A stretch of DNA of 64,000 nt from Methylobacterium sp. UNC378MF (GTDB lineage Bacteria; Pseudomonadota; Alphaproteobacteria; Rhizobiales; Beijerinckiaceae): positions 1 through 64,000 of the forward strand of contig NZ_FMWU01000030.1 of NCBI RefSeq assembly GCF_900103195.1, in the 5' to 3' direction. This document shows, one piece after another, positions 41,941-50,717 of the stretch. The number at the start of each line of letters is the position of its first letter. Position 1 is the stretch's first letter. Position numbers and translations under genes: made by a program. The notes below the pieces were generated by a model that was given only the letters and a program-made list of their open reading frames with translations, did not search any database and was not told the DNA's origin.

Positions 41941-43170
41941 TCAGGCGCGGTGCCCGAGTTCGTCGCAACGGCGCAGGGCAGCCTCCGAGCCCGGCTCGAT
42001 CTCCACGATTTTGAAGAGGTCGGCGTCGTTGGCCATCTCGGACTTCTTCTTCGATTCGGTGACGAGCACCGACTGGACCGCCTGATGGTCGCAGGCGCGG
42101 TAGTGCTCCGGCCCCTTGGCGACGTCGTATTTCAGGGTCTCCAGGGCATCGACGACCTTGTCGGTGTCGGTGCTGCCGGCCGCCTTGACGGCCATGAGGA
42201 GCGAGCGGACGGCGGCGTAGCCGTAGGCGCCGTAATCGGTAGGCACGGCACCGCCGTAGGCCGCGCGGAACGCGTCGTTGAACGCCTTCGCCGAAGGGAC
42301 GGTGTCCTCCAGGCGCCAGTAGTAGTTGCTGGCGCCGACGACGCCCTCGAATGCGTCGGGTCCTGCGGCGAGGCGCTGGTTGTGCAGCAGCACCGGCACG
42401 ACGATCCTGACGACCTTCTTCAGTCCGAAATCGTTGGCCTGCTTGATGCTGTTGGCTTGGTCGCGGCCGAAATTGCAGATGCAGAGGATGTCGGGCTTCA
42501 TAGAGCGCAGACGCGGCATGAAGGTCGAGTAATCCGCCGCCCCGAAGGGGTGCAGGATCTCCCCCGCCGTCTCCGCGCCGATGGCGGCGGCGGCGCGCTT
42601 GAAGCCCCGCAGCATCTCGTGACCGTAGGCGTAATCGGCGACGAGATAGGCGACCTTCGTGCCCTTCCTGAACGCGTGCTTGGCGACCGCGGCGGTCGTC
42701 ATGTGCGGGTTGAGGGCCTCGTGGAAGGTGGTGCGGCTGAAGTCCTTGGCCTCGTTGATCGTGTCGGACTGGCTGATTGACACGTAGAGGACCTTGCGGG
42801 AGCGGGTGATCTCGTTGACCGACAGTTGCACCGCGCTCGACAGGGCGCCGACGATGAAATGGGCTCTGTCCTTCTCGATCAGCTCCAGGGTGCGGGTGGC
42901 GGCCTCGCCCGGGTTGAGCTTGTCGTCGCGCACCAGAAGCTCGGCCATCCGCCCGTCCAGGCCGCCGGCCTCGTTGAACTGCCTGATCGCGAGCTCTGCG
43001 GAGCGGATCTGGTCCTTGGCCTCAGCGCCGAACGGCCCGGTGACTGGCGTCGGGAAGCCGATGCGGATCGTCTCGGCCGCGCGGGCGGGACGCGGCCGGC
43101 CGATTCCGGCGAGCGTGCCCGCGGCCATGCCCGCGACGAGCGTCCGGCGCGAAAGCGTAGCCTGACCCAT
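41941..43170 (-). CDS. ABC transporter substrate-binding protein (LivK type)
   Basis: A 409-residue Peripla_BP_6 protein. The N-terminus has a twin-arginine-like SRRTLVAGMAAGTLAG signal, then IRIGFPTPVTGPFGAEAKDQ. The sequence YLVADYAYGHEMLRGFKRA is typical. It is positioned between the molybdenum hydroxylase and the permeases, so its ligand is probably the hydroxylase substrate (inference). AGGAGGA precedes ATG 43170. Confidence 0.9.
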   Translation of the reverse strand: MGQATLSRRTLVAGMAAGTLAGIGRPRPARAAETIRIGFPTPVTGPFGAEAKDQIRSAELAIRQFNEAGGLDGRMAELLVRDDKLNPGEAATRTLELIEKDRAHFIVGALSSAVQLSVNEITRSRKVLYVSISQSDTINEAKDFSRTTFHEALNPHMTTAAVAKHAFRKGTKVAYLVADYAYGHEMLRGFKRAAAAIGAETAGEILHPFGAADYSTFMPRLRSMKPDILCICNFGRDQANSIKQANDFGLKKVVRIVVPVLLHNQRLAAGPDAFEGVVGASNYYWRLEDTVPSAKAFNDAFRAAYGGAVPTDYGAYGYAAVRSLLMAVKAAGSTDTDKVVDALETLKYDVAKGPEHYRACDHQAVQSVLVTESKKKSEMANDADLFKIVEIEPGSEAALRRCDELGHRA

Positions 43171-43234
43171 GATCCGTTCCTCCTATGCGCGGGGCTCTTG
43201 AAGGCTGGCCCGCGTCGCGAGATGCGCGAAACCC

Positions 43235-45601
43235 TCACACCACGCCGAGCGCCCTCAAGATGCGTTCGGGCGTCATGGGCAACTGCGAGACCGTGGCGCC
43301 GAGCGGCTGCAGGGCGTCGTTGACGGCATTTAAGGCCGCGCCGCTGGAGGCGGCGGTGCCGGCCTCGCCGCAGCCCTTGGCGCCGAGTTCCGTGTCCTTC
43401 GTGGGCGTCTCGACGTGCCGGATGACGATGTCGGGCATCTCGCAGGCCATCGGCACGAGGTAGTCGGTCATCGATCCGTTCAGGAGTTGGCCGGTCTCGC
43501 CGTAGCGGCACTCCTCGAAGAAGGCGGCACCGAGCCCCTGCACCACGCCGCCTCGGATCTGCTCGTCCACGAGGAGCGGGTTGATGACCCGGCCGCAATC
43601 CTCGACGACCCAGTGCTTCAGGATGCGCACGAGACCGGTCTCGGTATCGACCTCGACCAAGCTGCCGTGGATGCCGTTGGTGAAGGCGAACGGATAGCCG
43701 CGCGGGGCGAAATGGTGTGCGACTGTGAGGGCCGGCGACACCCCCGGCGGCAGCAGGTCGGAGCGGTAATAGGCGAGGTTGGCGACCTCGGTCAGCGTCA
43801 CGCGCGGGCTGCCATCCGCGTCGGTCACTGCGCCGTCGCGAATGTCGAGGGAGCCTGTCTCGGCCTGGAGGATGGCGGCGGCAATCTCCAGGATCCGTTC
43901 CTTCAGCTTGCGCGCGGCCTGAAGGGCGGTCTCGCCGCCGATCCCCGCCCCGCGACAGGCCCAGGTCGCCCCACCGGACGGCGTCGTCTCGGTGTCGCCG
44001 GTCAGCACGCGAACGCGGTCGCGGTCGAGCCCAACGCCCTCGGCGACGATCTGGCCGACGATGGCCTCACTGCCTTGGCCCTGCTCGGTGATGCTGATGG
44101 CGCAGGCCACGTCGCCCGACGGCGTCAGCTTGAGGACGCAGCCGTCCTGCGCCGAGATGTGGGCACCGCCGACGCCGTAGAAGGCGGGCGTCGGGTTGGT
44201 GATCTCCACATAGGTCGCGATACCGATGCCCCGGTGGATGCCCTTCTCCCGTAGGGCCGCCTGCTCCGCGCGCAGGGCGGGGTAGTTCATGACGTCATGG
44301 AGCCTGTCGAGGCATGCCGCGAGCGAGAGCTTTTCGAACGTGTACCCGCTCGGCGTCTTGTGCGGGTACATGTCGTCGGTCACGTAGTTGCGACGGCGGA
44401 TCTCGAAGGGGTCGAGATCGAGCTCCCGCGCCGCCAGATCGACCAGCCGCTCCGTCACCGCGCAGGCGATCGGGTGGCCGACTGCCCGGTACTGGCTCAT
44501 CTGCACCTTGTTCTGGACGAGGACGGTGAGGTCGGCCCGGTAGTCGTCGAGTCGGTAGGGCGCCCCGATCAGGCGCACTACCTGGTTGCCCTCGACGGCG
44601 CTGGTGCGCGGATAGGCCGAGAAGGGGCCGACGCCGGTCACGTCGTCCACCTCGATCGCCCGCATCCGCCCGTCGCCCTCGAAAGCGAGCCGAGCGCGCA
44701 CCCGGTGGTCGCGGGCGTGGATGTCGCTGGCGAAGGCCTCCATCCGGTCGGCGGTGAACTTCACCGGCCGCTTGAGCAGCAGGCTCGCGCCTACCACCGC
44801 CATGTCCTCGTGGTAGAGATGCAGCTTCATCCCGAAGGAACCGCCGACATCCGGGGCGATCACCCGGACCCTGGCCTCCGAGAGCCCGAAATGCCGGGCG
44901 TAGATGTCCTGGAACTGATAGGGCGTCTGGGTCGACTGGTGGACGGTCAGCCGTTCTTCCGCTGGATCGTAGTCGGCCACGAGGGAGCGGGGCTCCATCG
45001 TCACGGCGGTGTGCCGGCCGAAGCGGAGGTCGACCGCAACGCTCCAGGTTCCTTCGAAGGCCCGCGCCGTGTCGCCCGCTTCGATCCGCGTGCGGAACAG
45101 GACGTTGTCGGCTGCGTCCGCGTCGATCCGGGGAGCGTCAGGGGCGCTCGCGGCGTCGAGATCGACGACCGGCTCCAATTCCTCGAAATCGATGCCGACG
45201 AGCTCAAGGGCGTCCTCGGCCTCGGCGCGGCTCTCAGCGATCACCATGACCACCGGCTGGCCGGCCCAGACCACCTTGTCCGCCGGCAGGGGCATCTGCG
45301 GGGCCGAGCGCATTCCCTTGAAATGGGTGAGAGTTCCGGTCCAAGGTGCGCAGATCCCCACGAAGTCGGCGCCGGTTAGCACCGCATGCACGCCCGGCAT
45401 CGCGGCAGCATCGGCTGTCTCGATCGATCCCAGGCGGGCATGGGCGTACGGGCTGCGCAGGAAGGCGGCGTGAAGCATGCGGGGCAGCACAACGTCGTCC
45501 GTATAGCGCCCCCGACCCGCCAGCAGACGCTTGGCGCCGGGCCGGGGAAGACCTTGGCCGATGTAGCGGGTCCGGCTCGGGCTGTCGGTGACCGCGCTCA
45601 T
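43235..45601 (-). CDS. Molybdopterin-binding large subunit, xanthine-dehydrogenase/CoxL family
   Basis: A 788-residue molybdenum hydroxylase large subunit. GGSFGMK (253-259) is a cofactor loop. The active-site loop reads YRAVGHP (371-377). Glu746 in GCGEAGT is the catalytic Glu. Genuine CO dehydrogenase has AYRCSFR with a copper-binding Cys, and the common form II has AYRGAGR; neither is present. It should therefore hydroxylate another substrate such as an N-heterocycle, aldehyde or activated ring (inference). The ATG overlaps the small-subunit stop (ATGA). Confidence 0.87.
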   Translation of the reverse strand: MSAVTDSPSRTRYIGQGLPRPGAKRLLAGRGRYTDDVVLPRMLHAAFLRSPYAHARLGSIETADAAAMPGVHAVLTGADFVGICAPWTGTLTHFKGMRSAPQMPLPADKVVWAGQPVVMVIAESRAEAEDALELVGIDFEELEPVVDLDAASAPDAPRIDADAADNVLFRTRIEAGDTARAFEGTWSVAVDLRFGRHTAVTMEPRSLVADYDPAEERLTVHQSTQTPYQFQDIYARHFGLSEARVRVIAPDVGGSFGMKLHLYHEDMAVVGASLLLKRPVKFTADRMEAFASDIHARDHRVRARLAFEGDGRMRAIEVDDVTGVGPFSAYPRTSAVEGNQVVRLIGAPYRLDDYRADLTVLVQNKVQMSQYRAVGHPIACAVTERLVDLAARELDLDPFEIRRRNYVTDDMYPHKTPSGYTFEKLSLAACLDRLHDVMNYPALRAEQAALREKGIHRGIGIATYVEITNPTPAFYGVGGAHISAQDGCVLKLTPSGDVACAISITEQGQGSEAIVGQIVAEGVGLDRDRVRVLTGDTETTPSGGATWACRGAGIGGETALQAARKLKERILEIAAAILQAETGSLDIRDGAVTDADGSPRVTLTEVANLAYYRSDLLPPGVSPALTVAHHFAPRGYPFAFTNGIHGSLVEVDTETGLVRILKHWVVEDCGRVINPLLVDEQIRGGVVQGLGAAFFEECRYGETGQLLNGSMTDYLVPMACEMPDIVIRHVETPTKDTELGAKGCGEAGTAASSGAALNAVNDALQPLGATVSQLPMTPERILRALGVV

Positions 45602-46101
45602 GCCGCCTCCTGCGTGGCGCAGGCGGCCTTCGCGACGCCCTCGACGGCATCGACGATCGCCTCGTAGCCGGTACAGCGGCAGTAATTGCCCGACAAGGCG
45701 TCTCGGATCGCCTCCCGCGAGGGCGCGGTTCCGCCGGGGCTGCATCCTTTCAGGAAGTCGAGAGCGACGACCAGGATCCCCGGCGTGCAGAAGCCGCATT
45801 GCAGGGCATTCCGGGTGTGGAAGGCCTCCTGCAGTGCGGCGACCGACCCCGAATCCGAGAGCCCTTCGAGGGTATCGACCCGCATCCCGTCTGCCTGCAC
45901 AGCGAGCATCAGGCAGGCATGGACCGGTTGCCCATTGAGATTGACGATGCAGGCTCCGCAGGCGCCGACCTCACAGCCGAGGTGCACGGCGGTGAGACCG
46001 AGCTCCTGCCGGAGGAAATCGGCCAGCGAGAGGCGCGGCTCCACGAAGCGCCGAACTCTCGAGCCGTTGACGGTGAGGCTGACAGGTTGCGGCGCGATCA
46101 T
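45598..46101 (-). CDS. [2Fe-2S] small subunit of molybdenum hydroxylase (CoxS-like)
   Basis: A 167-residue protein with two iron-sulfur sites. The plant-type ferredoxin loop is CEVGACGACIVNLNG, with its fourth Cys in HACLML. The helical domain carries CGFCTPG and NYCRCTGY. It passes electrons from molybdenum to the FAD subunit. It overlaps the FAD subunit by 4 bases and the large subunit by 4 bases, giving the gene order M-S-L as in cox operons. Confidence 0.92.
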   Translation of the reverse strand: MIAPQPVSLTVNGSRVRRFVEPRLSLADFLRQELGLTAVHLGCEVGACGACIVNLNGQPVHACLMLAVQADGMRVDTLEGLSDSGSVAALQEAFHTRNALQCGFCTPGILVVALDFLKGCSPGGTAPSREAIRDALSGNYCRCTGYEAIVDAVEGVAKAACATQEAA

Positions 46102-46976
46102 GCGGCCTCCGCCTGCTGAGGGCCGTCACCGAGGGCGGAGAGCACCCGGCCGAGGAGGACCCGGGCAAGGTGCATCCGCGCTGCGGCTGAGAGCGTATCG
46201 TCGGCGTCGGGGGCGAGATCGGCCGCGAGGGCCGCCTTCGCCGCTGCGATGCTCTCCAGCCCGAGGGGGCGGCCGGCCAGGGCGGCCTCGGCCGCCGGAG
46301 CCCGCGTCGGTGTCGGGCCGACGGCGCAGAAGGCGAGCCGCGCCGTCTCGACGAGATCCCCCGCGAGGGCGAGGTGCGCCGCAAGGCCGACCATCGCGTA
46401 ATCGCCCCGACGACGGGCGATCTCGTCGAAGCGCATCCGCGTGCCGGGGCGGCCGAGGGGAACCCGCACCGCAGACAGGAGCTCGCCTGGCGCGATCACG
46501 GTCTCGAACAGGTCCCGGAAGTAGTCGTCCGCCGCCACGTTCCGGGTTCCGGCCGGTCCGGTGATCTCGATCGACGCCCCGAGCGCACGCATGCAGGCCG
46601 GCAGCTCGGAGGCGGGATCCGCCAGGGCGAGGCTGCCGCCCATCGTCCCGAGGTTCCGAATCGCCGGGTGCGCCATGAAGGCCGCCGCCTCGTTCAGCAT
46701 CGGCGCGTGGGCGGCGATCAGGCCGGAGGACAGGGTCTCGGCATGACGGGTCAGCGCGCCGATCCGCAGGAAATCGCCTTCGATGGAGATCCCCCGCAGT
46801 GCGTCGATCCGGCCGATGTCGATGAGCAGGTCGGGTGCGTCGAGGCGCAGGTTGAGGGCCGGCAGAAGGCTCTGGCCACCCGCTAGATAGCGCGCCTCGC
46901 CCATGCAAGCGGCATAGGCGTCGAGCGCTTCCGCCACGCTCGTCACACGGCGGTAATCGAAGGCCCGCGCCTTCAT
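46098..46976 (-). CDS. FAD-binding medium subunit of molybdenum hydroxylase (CoxM-like)
   Basis: A 292-residue FAD subunit. AGGQSLLPALNLRL (about 32) and TMGGSLALADPASELPA (about 110) are the two FAD contact motifs of the CoxM/XdhB family (usually AGGHSL-P and T-x-GGN). MRFDEIARRRGDYAMVG is in the C-terminal part. It accepts electrons from the iron-sulfur subunit. It is the first gene of the region 4 operon. GGGAGGGAC precedes the ATG, and divergent tetR is 113 bases away. Confidence 0.9.
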   Translation of the reverse strand: MKARAFDYRRVTSVAEALDAYAACMGEARYLAGGQSLLPALNLRLDAPDLLIDIGRIDALRGISIEGDFLRIGALTRHAETLSSGLIAAHAPMLNEAAAFMAHPAIRNLGTMGGSLALADPASELPACMRALGASIEITGPAGTRNVAADDYFRDLFETVIAPGELLSAVRVPLGRPGTRMRFDEIARRRGDYAMVGLAAHLALAGDLVETARLAFCAVGPTPTRAPAAEAALAGRPLGLESIAAAKAALAADLAPDADDTLSAAARMHLARVLLGRVLSALGDGPQQAEAA

Positions 46977-47018
46977 GTGCGTCCCTCCCAGGCCGCCAGT
47001 TGCCGGATCAATCGTTGT

Positions 47019-47083
47019 TGACCACTTGGTTACAAGCTATCGAGGGCCGGAGTGCGCCGTCAAGCGAAATAACCAATCGGTCA
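47019..47083. promoter_or_regulatory. Paired candidate TetR operators
   Basis: TGACCACTTGGTTA (47019-47032) and TAACCAATCGGTCA (47070-47083) are inverted copies of each other with 12 of 14 positions matching. Their centres are 51 bases apart, about five helical turns. Each also has ACC...GGT dyad symmetry of TetR sites. One lies near the hydroxylase promoter side and the other 7 bases before tetR. Confidence 0.6.
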
Positions 47084-47089
47084 CGAAGC

Positions 47090-47761
47090 ATGGCCCCAAC
47101 CGTCGACTGCCCCGAGCATCCCACGCCACCGAAGATCCGGCGCCGTCTGCCCGCGGCCGAGCGCGAGCAGCAGATCGTGGAGGCCGCCGCGCAGTTTTTC
47201 GCGGAGCACGGACTCGGCGGTCAGACCCGGGAACTGGCTAAGGAGCTGGGCATCACGCATTCGGCGATCTTCCGGTACTTTCCGACCAAGGAAGCGCTGC
47301 TCGACCGCGTCTACGAGCACGTCTACGTCAAGCGCTGGAACCCGGCCTGGACGGGATTGGTCCGGGATCGGTCTCAACCGCTCAGTTCCAGGATCGTCCG
47401 CTTCTACGCGGAGTACACCGAGCAGATCTTCGATTTCGTGTGGGTCCGTATCTTCGTCTTCTCAGGTCTGAAGGGTTACGACATCGCGCCCCGTTACCTC
47501 ACGATCATCCGAGAGCGGGTCATCCATCCGATCTGCGCTGAGGTCCGGGCCGATCTCGGCCTCCCGGGCCCGGAGACGATACCGTTGACGGAGCGGGAAA
47601 TCGAAGCCGCCTGGGCCATGCACGGGAAGGTATTCTATCTGGCGATCCGCAAATTCGTCTATGGATGGCCTATTCCCCAAAATCTCTCTCAGACGATATC
47701 AGACGACGTAAAGTCATTTCTAGAGGGATCGCGTTTTGTTTTCTTGGAAAGCGTAAAATAA
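47090..47761 (+). CDS. TetR family regulator
   Basis: A 223-residue TetR protein. Residues 16-66 are the DNA-binding domain (AEREQQIVEAAAQFFAEHG, then ELGITHSAIFRYFPTKEALLDRVY). The C-terminal ligand domain is helical. It probably represses the divergent molybdenum hydroxylase operon and itself. The open frame extends to 47000, but ATG 47090 is chosen because the extra residues overlap the operator repeats and lack family sequence. Confidence 0.87.
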   Translation: MAPTVDCPEHPTPPKIRRRLPAAEREQQIVEAAAQFFAEHGLGGQTRELAKELGITHSAIFRYFPTKEALLDRVYEHVYVKRWNPAWTGLVRDRSQPLSSRIVRFYAEYTEQIFDFVWVRIFVFSGLKGYDIAPRYLTIIRERVIHPICAEVRADLGLPGPETIPLTEREIEAAWAMHGKVFYLAIRKFVYGWPIPQNLSQTISDDVKSFLEGSRFVFLESVK

Positions 47762-47989
47762 CCGTGATCCTAAAGTGATTGAATCCCATTATCGAGCAAC
47801 AATCATTGATTGCGCGACTTCAGTTGTGATCGAACGTCCGAGTCAAAGCGACCGCGCCGAAATTGTCGAAACTCTAACGTTTCGGCGGCTTTGGCAATTT
47901 CGGCCCAACTGGCACGCAGTCCGCACAAACGTTCCTGTGCTGTGCACATTGCTCGGCGGCGCAGGAGAAAATCTCCAGCAGTTCGCGTG

Positions 47990-48129
47990 TCAGAAACGTA
48001 CACCCCGATGCTGAGGTTCGGCGGGCGTCGTGCCGACCTGCCGAGTGAAGGTGCGCCGGAGTTTGGCAGCGTCGCTAAAGCCGCAAGAGGCCGCTTCCAG
48101 GCACTCCGATGGACAGAGTGCGGCAGCTT
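47990..48129 (-). pseudogene. AraC family regulator, C-terminal remnant
   Basis: Only the last helix-turn-helix of an AraC protein remains. The minus strand reads CLEAASCGFSDAAKLRRTF and then TRQVGTTPAEPQHRG before a stop. The pattern A-x-x-CGF-x-x-x-x-x-LRR-x-F-x-R-x-x-G-x-x-P is diagnostic. The normal final Y-R-x-R-F is degraded. The fragment begins where repeat copy B ends, so the rest of the gene was lost at that junction. Confidence 0.6.
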
Positions 48130-48131
48130 CT

Positions 48132-48329
48132 GGCCGATTTTGTTGAAAAACTCGGAGGCAGCGCTTCAAGCGTCATCGAAGATCGCCCCGAGAGAAGATT
48201 TGTCTCTTGCGGACGGCGCAACACCATTCCCGCCGCGCGTTCCAGGCGTTCAATAGTAGGATCTTCCCCGGCCGGCGCCGTTCGCGGCGCTGCTTCGATC
48301 CGGTCCCGAGTTTTTCAACAAAATCGGCC
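48132..48329. repeat. Inverted-repeat element, copy B (198 bp, non-coding)
   Basis: It is bounded by a perfect 24-base terminal inverted repeat, 48132-48155 and 48306-48329, containing GATTTTGTTGAAAAACTC. No open frame of note is inside. It is in opposite orientation to the diverged copy A at 37799-37993, 10.1 kb away. It looks like a MITE-type element mobilised in trans. I cannot identify the parent transposon from sequence. Confidence 0.75.
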
Positions 48330-48653
48330 GAAAGCGGCTAGTCCGCTGCGGATAGCATTTGGCGAAAAAGCGGATGGGCGCCTTCCGACCGAGGCCGTCG
48401 TCTAATCGTCTCGCATGAAGCGAGTCCTTTTTGGTTCGTCGGGCTGTCGCTTGCCGGGAGCACGGTCGTCTTCGCGGTCGGCATGAGCCGCCGCATGATG
48501 GGGCTTCGCAGGATGAACCTTCCGACATGTGAAGCGCACTCGATGGATCGGCGGGATCTCATGGTGCAACAGCCTAGGCGGAATGGTTCGCCCACGTCCC
48601 GGTGGGGACGCCTCGACGCGCTTTGACGCGCGGAAAGCTCGGGTGTTCTGAGA

Positions 48654-48868
48654 TCAGGCCACGACAGCCTTCGCTTGGTTGGTTTGGCCGGACCGCAGCA
48701 TGGCGTGCATGACGACAGCCAGCTTGCGCGCGCGACAGCCACGGCGGTGCGCTTGAAACCGAGCCGCTCCCGCAGCTTCAGCCCCCAGGCGGGCAGGTCG
48801 CTGTCCGTCCGGCTCCGCGTCTGGACAACGGTCGCGGCGTCGTAGCGAAGCCCCCGCATGTGCCCGTC
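48654..48868 (-). pseudogene. IS110-type transposase, C-terminal remnant with frameshift
   Basis: The minus strand encodes DGHMRGLRYDAATVV, then LKLRERLGFKRTAVAVAR, and in the next frame ARKLAVVMHAMLRSGQ before a stop. This is the C-terminal end of IS110/IS1111-type transposases. The frames join if a two-base GC insertion in the GC run at 48726-48734 is removed. A stop also lies just before the DGH. Everything upstream is missing. The rest of 48330-48978 has no gene I can support. Confidence 0.65.
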
Positions 48869-48978
48869 TCACCTCCGGAAGATATGCCCGTCTTCCGAGG
48901 CTTCACATCGGCCGAATGCCGCAACTATCTCGCAGCCCCGGATACGATGCCTACGATCCAATGTGATCGGATGCCGCT

Positions 48979-50703
48979 CTAATGCCGCACGGCGAGAGTT
49001 TCGCGCGCTGTTACGAATGCCTCGACCAATCGGGTCAACCGCCTCACCGATCCGCCACGCCAGGATCGTCGAAGCAGCGCGACCGCTTCCCCGTCCAGAG
49101 GCGCTTCGAAGGCAGGATCGAGCCCGCGATTGGCCGCGATACCCGCCAGGATCGGTCCGAGCAGCGCCTCAAGATCTGCTTGGCTTGGCGCCGCCATCTC
49201 CAAGACGCGCAGGCGGTCGAGCAACGGACCAGGAAGGTTGCCCACCTCGTTGGCAGTGGCAAACCAGGACACTCGGCTGATGTCGACCTCGGTCTGGAAA
49301 CAAGGGTCCTGGTAGGTCCGGGCCGTCTCCGGTTCGAGCATCGGAAGCAAGGCATCCCAGAGCCTGCCGTGATCCGCGCGCGTTGCGGCCTTCTCCAATT
49401 CGTCGATCTGCATCAACGGATTGGCGGTGCCGGACCGAGCCACCGCCATGATCGGATGCGCCGGCTCGGACGTTGCCCATCGGCGATCGAGGCCACCCAG
49501 CGATGCGCCCGCGTCACGCGTCGCATCGACCCGCCACAGCCCTAACCCGAGATGATGAGCGATCCTCGCCACGAGGCGACTCTTGCCGGCACCCGGCGGG
49601 CCTATCAGCAGGGTCGGCCGGAACGTGGCTTGTTCACGTCCGATCAGATCGGCCAGAAGCCTGTCGATCATGGCCAACGCGTACGGGAACTCGAAGGCGA
49701 GCCGCTCGCGCACGGCTGCGAGATCCGGAACAGCGACGAGCGGTAGCGGCTTGCCGATGATGTGCTCATAGCCGCGGGCGATGGACCTGCCGCGGTCGCT
49801 CCCGGTCTCCTGGATCGCTGTAACGACGAGGACGTGCCCCTTGGGCACCTCCGCGTGTGGGGCATCGGCGTCCGGCGTCCGTGCCTTCGTCTCGACGGGC
49901 GCCGTCTTCTCGCGCCGGCGCGTCTCGTTTAGGGCGAGTTGAGCCTCGATCTTCTTCCACCTGCGCCGCTCCCGCGTCGCCGCGCCGTCTGCGACCGGAC
50001 GTATCAGGATCTCCCCGACGGGTAAGAGCGCGTGGACGAGTGCCACGTCGCCGGCGAAAGCGTCATCGGCGCCACAGGCCAGGGCCGCGGCCGTGGCAAT
50101 GGCACTGCTCGCCTTTTCGGAGAACGTGAGAAGCGCGTCCGTGAGCGCGTCGTGCCAAGCTCCCTGCAGGGCGGCAGCGAGATCGGTCGCCCCGGTGACA
50201 TCCGTATCGGCGTCCGACTCGGCGACGCGTCCGAGAGTAAGGCGCGTCTGCGCCTCGCCCAGGGCCGCGAGACCTTTCCGGAGGTCGAGAACCGCGTCGC
50301 GCTCCAGCCAAAGTGGCTGGGCCAAGCGCGAGGCAGCTTTGCGATCATCGCCGCCGCAGGAAAGCAGCGTCGCGACATCGGCCAGCGCCCGCGCCGCCGG
50401 CTGGTCGCGCTCCACGGCCAGCACGTCGAGGAACCGGATCAGGGCGGATCGGCGGGCGATCCATCGGCGGTCACGCCACAAGACACCGTCCGAAGTGGCC
50501 GCCGCCGCGATCCAGGCGGAGACCAGCGCCTCGGCTTCCGGGGCGAGTGTGATGATATCAAGGGCGATCTCAGAACAAGCAGAAGTCACGCGCAGATCCT
50601 GAGTGAGGCAGGCGCGCAGGCGGCGCGGAAGCATCGGCTCGAGCAGGCGACGTGCCGCCTCAGGATCGATCTGCAGGGCAGGCGGGGTCGAAGAGAAGGC
50701 CAT
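48979..50703 (-). CDS. Lon-like AAA+ ATPase without protease domain
   Basis: A 574-residue protein. Residues 1-290 match no domain I know. Residues 320-530 are a Lon-type AAA+ module: Walker A GPPGAGKS (368-375), Walker B LMQIDE (430-435), LLPMLEPET as in Lon's lid region, sensor 1 TAN (483-485) and PGPLLDRLRVLEM with the arginine finger. The C-terminal Lon Ser-Lys protease domain is absent, and the protein ends after the lid. A remodelling or chaperone-like role is possible. GAGAGG precedes ATG 50703. The 107-residue gene upstream is probably cotranscribed. Confidence 0.75.
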   Translation of the reverse strand: MAFSSTPPALQIDPEAARRLLEPMLPRRLRACLTQDLRVTSACSEIALDIITLAPEAEALVSAWIAAAATSDGVLWRDRRWIARRSALIRFLDVLAVERDQPAARALADVATLLSCGGDDRKAASRLAQPLWLERDAVLDLRKGLAALGEAQTRLTLGRVAESDADTDVTGATDLAAALQGAWHDALTDALLTFSEKASSAIATAAALACGADDAFAGDVALVHALLPVGEILIRPVADGAATRERRRWKKIEAQLALNETRRREKTAPVETKARTPDADAPHAEVPKGHVLVVTAIQETGSDRGRSIARGYEHIIGKPLPLVAVPDLAAVRERLAFEFPYALAMIDRLLADLIGREQATFRPTLLIGPPGAGKSRLVARIAHHLGLGLWRVDATRDAGASLGGLDRRWATSEPAHPIMAVARSGTANPLMQIDELEKAATRADHGRLWDALLPMLEPETARTYQDPCFQTEVDISRVSWFATANEVGNLPGPLLDRLRVLEMAAPSQADLEALLGPILAGIAANRGLDPAFEAPLDGEAVALLRRSWRGGSVRRLTRLVEAFVTARETLAVRH

Positions 50704-50717
50704 CTGCGTAATCCCTC

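Noticed and set aside
43235..46976. Calling the molybdenum hydroxylase a CO dehydrogenase
   Set aside because: The AYRCSFR copper loop is missing, so only the family name is justified despite the CoxG homologue.
47775..48014. 79-codon plus-strand open frame
   Set aside because: It lies opposite the AraC remnant, has no ribosome site or motif, and contains poor codon bias.
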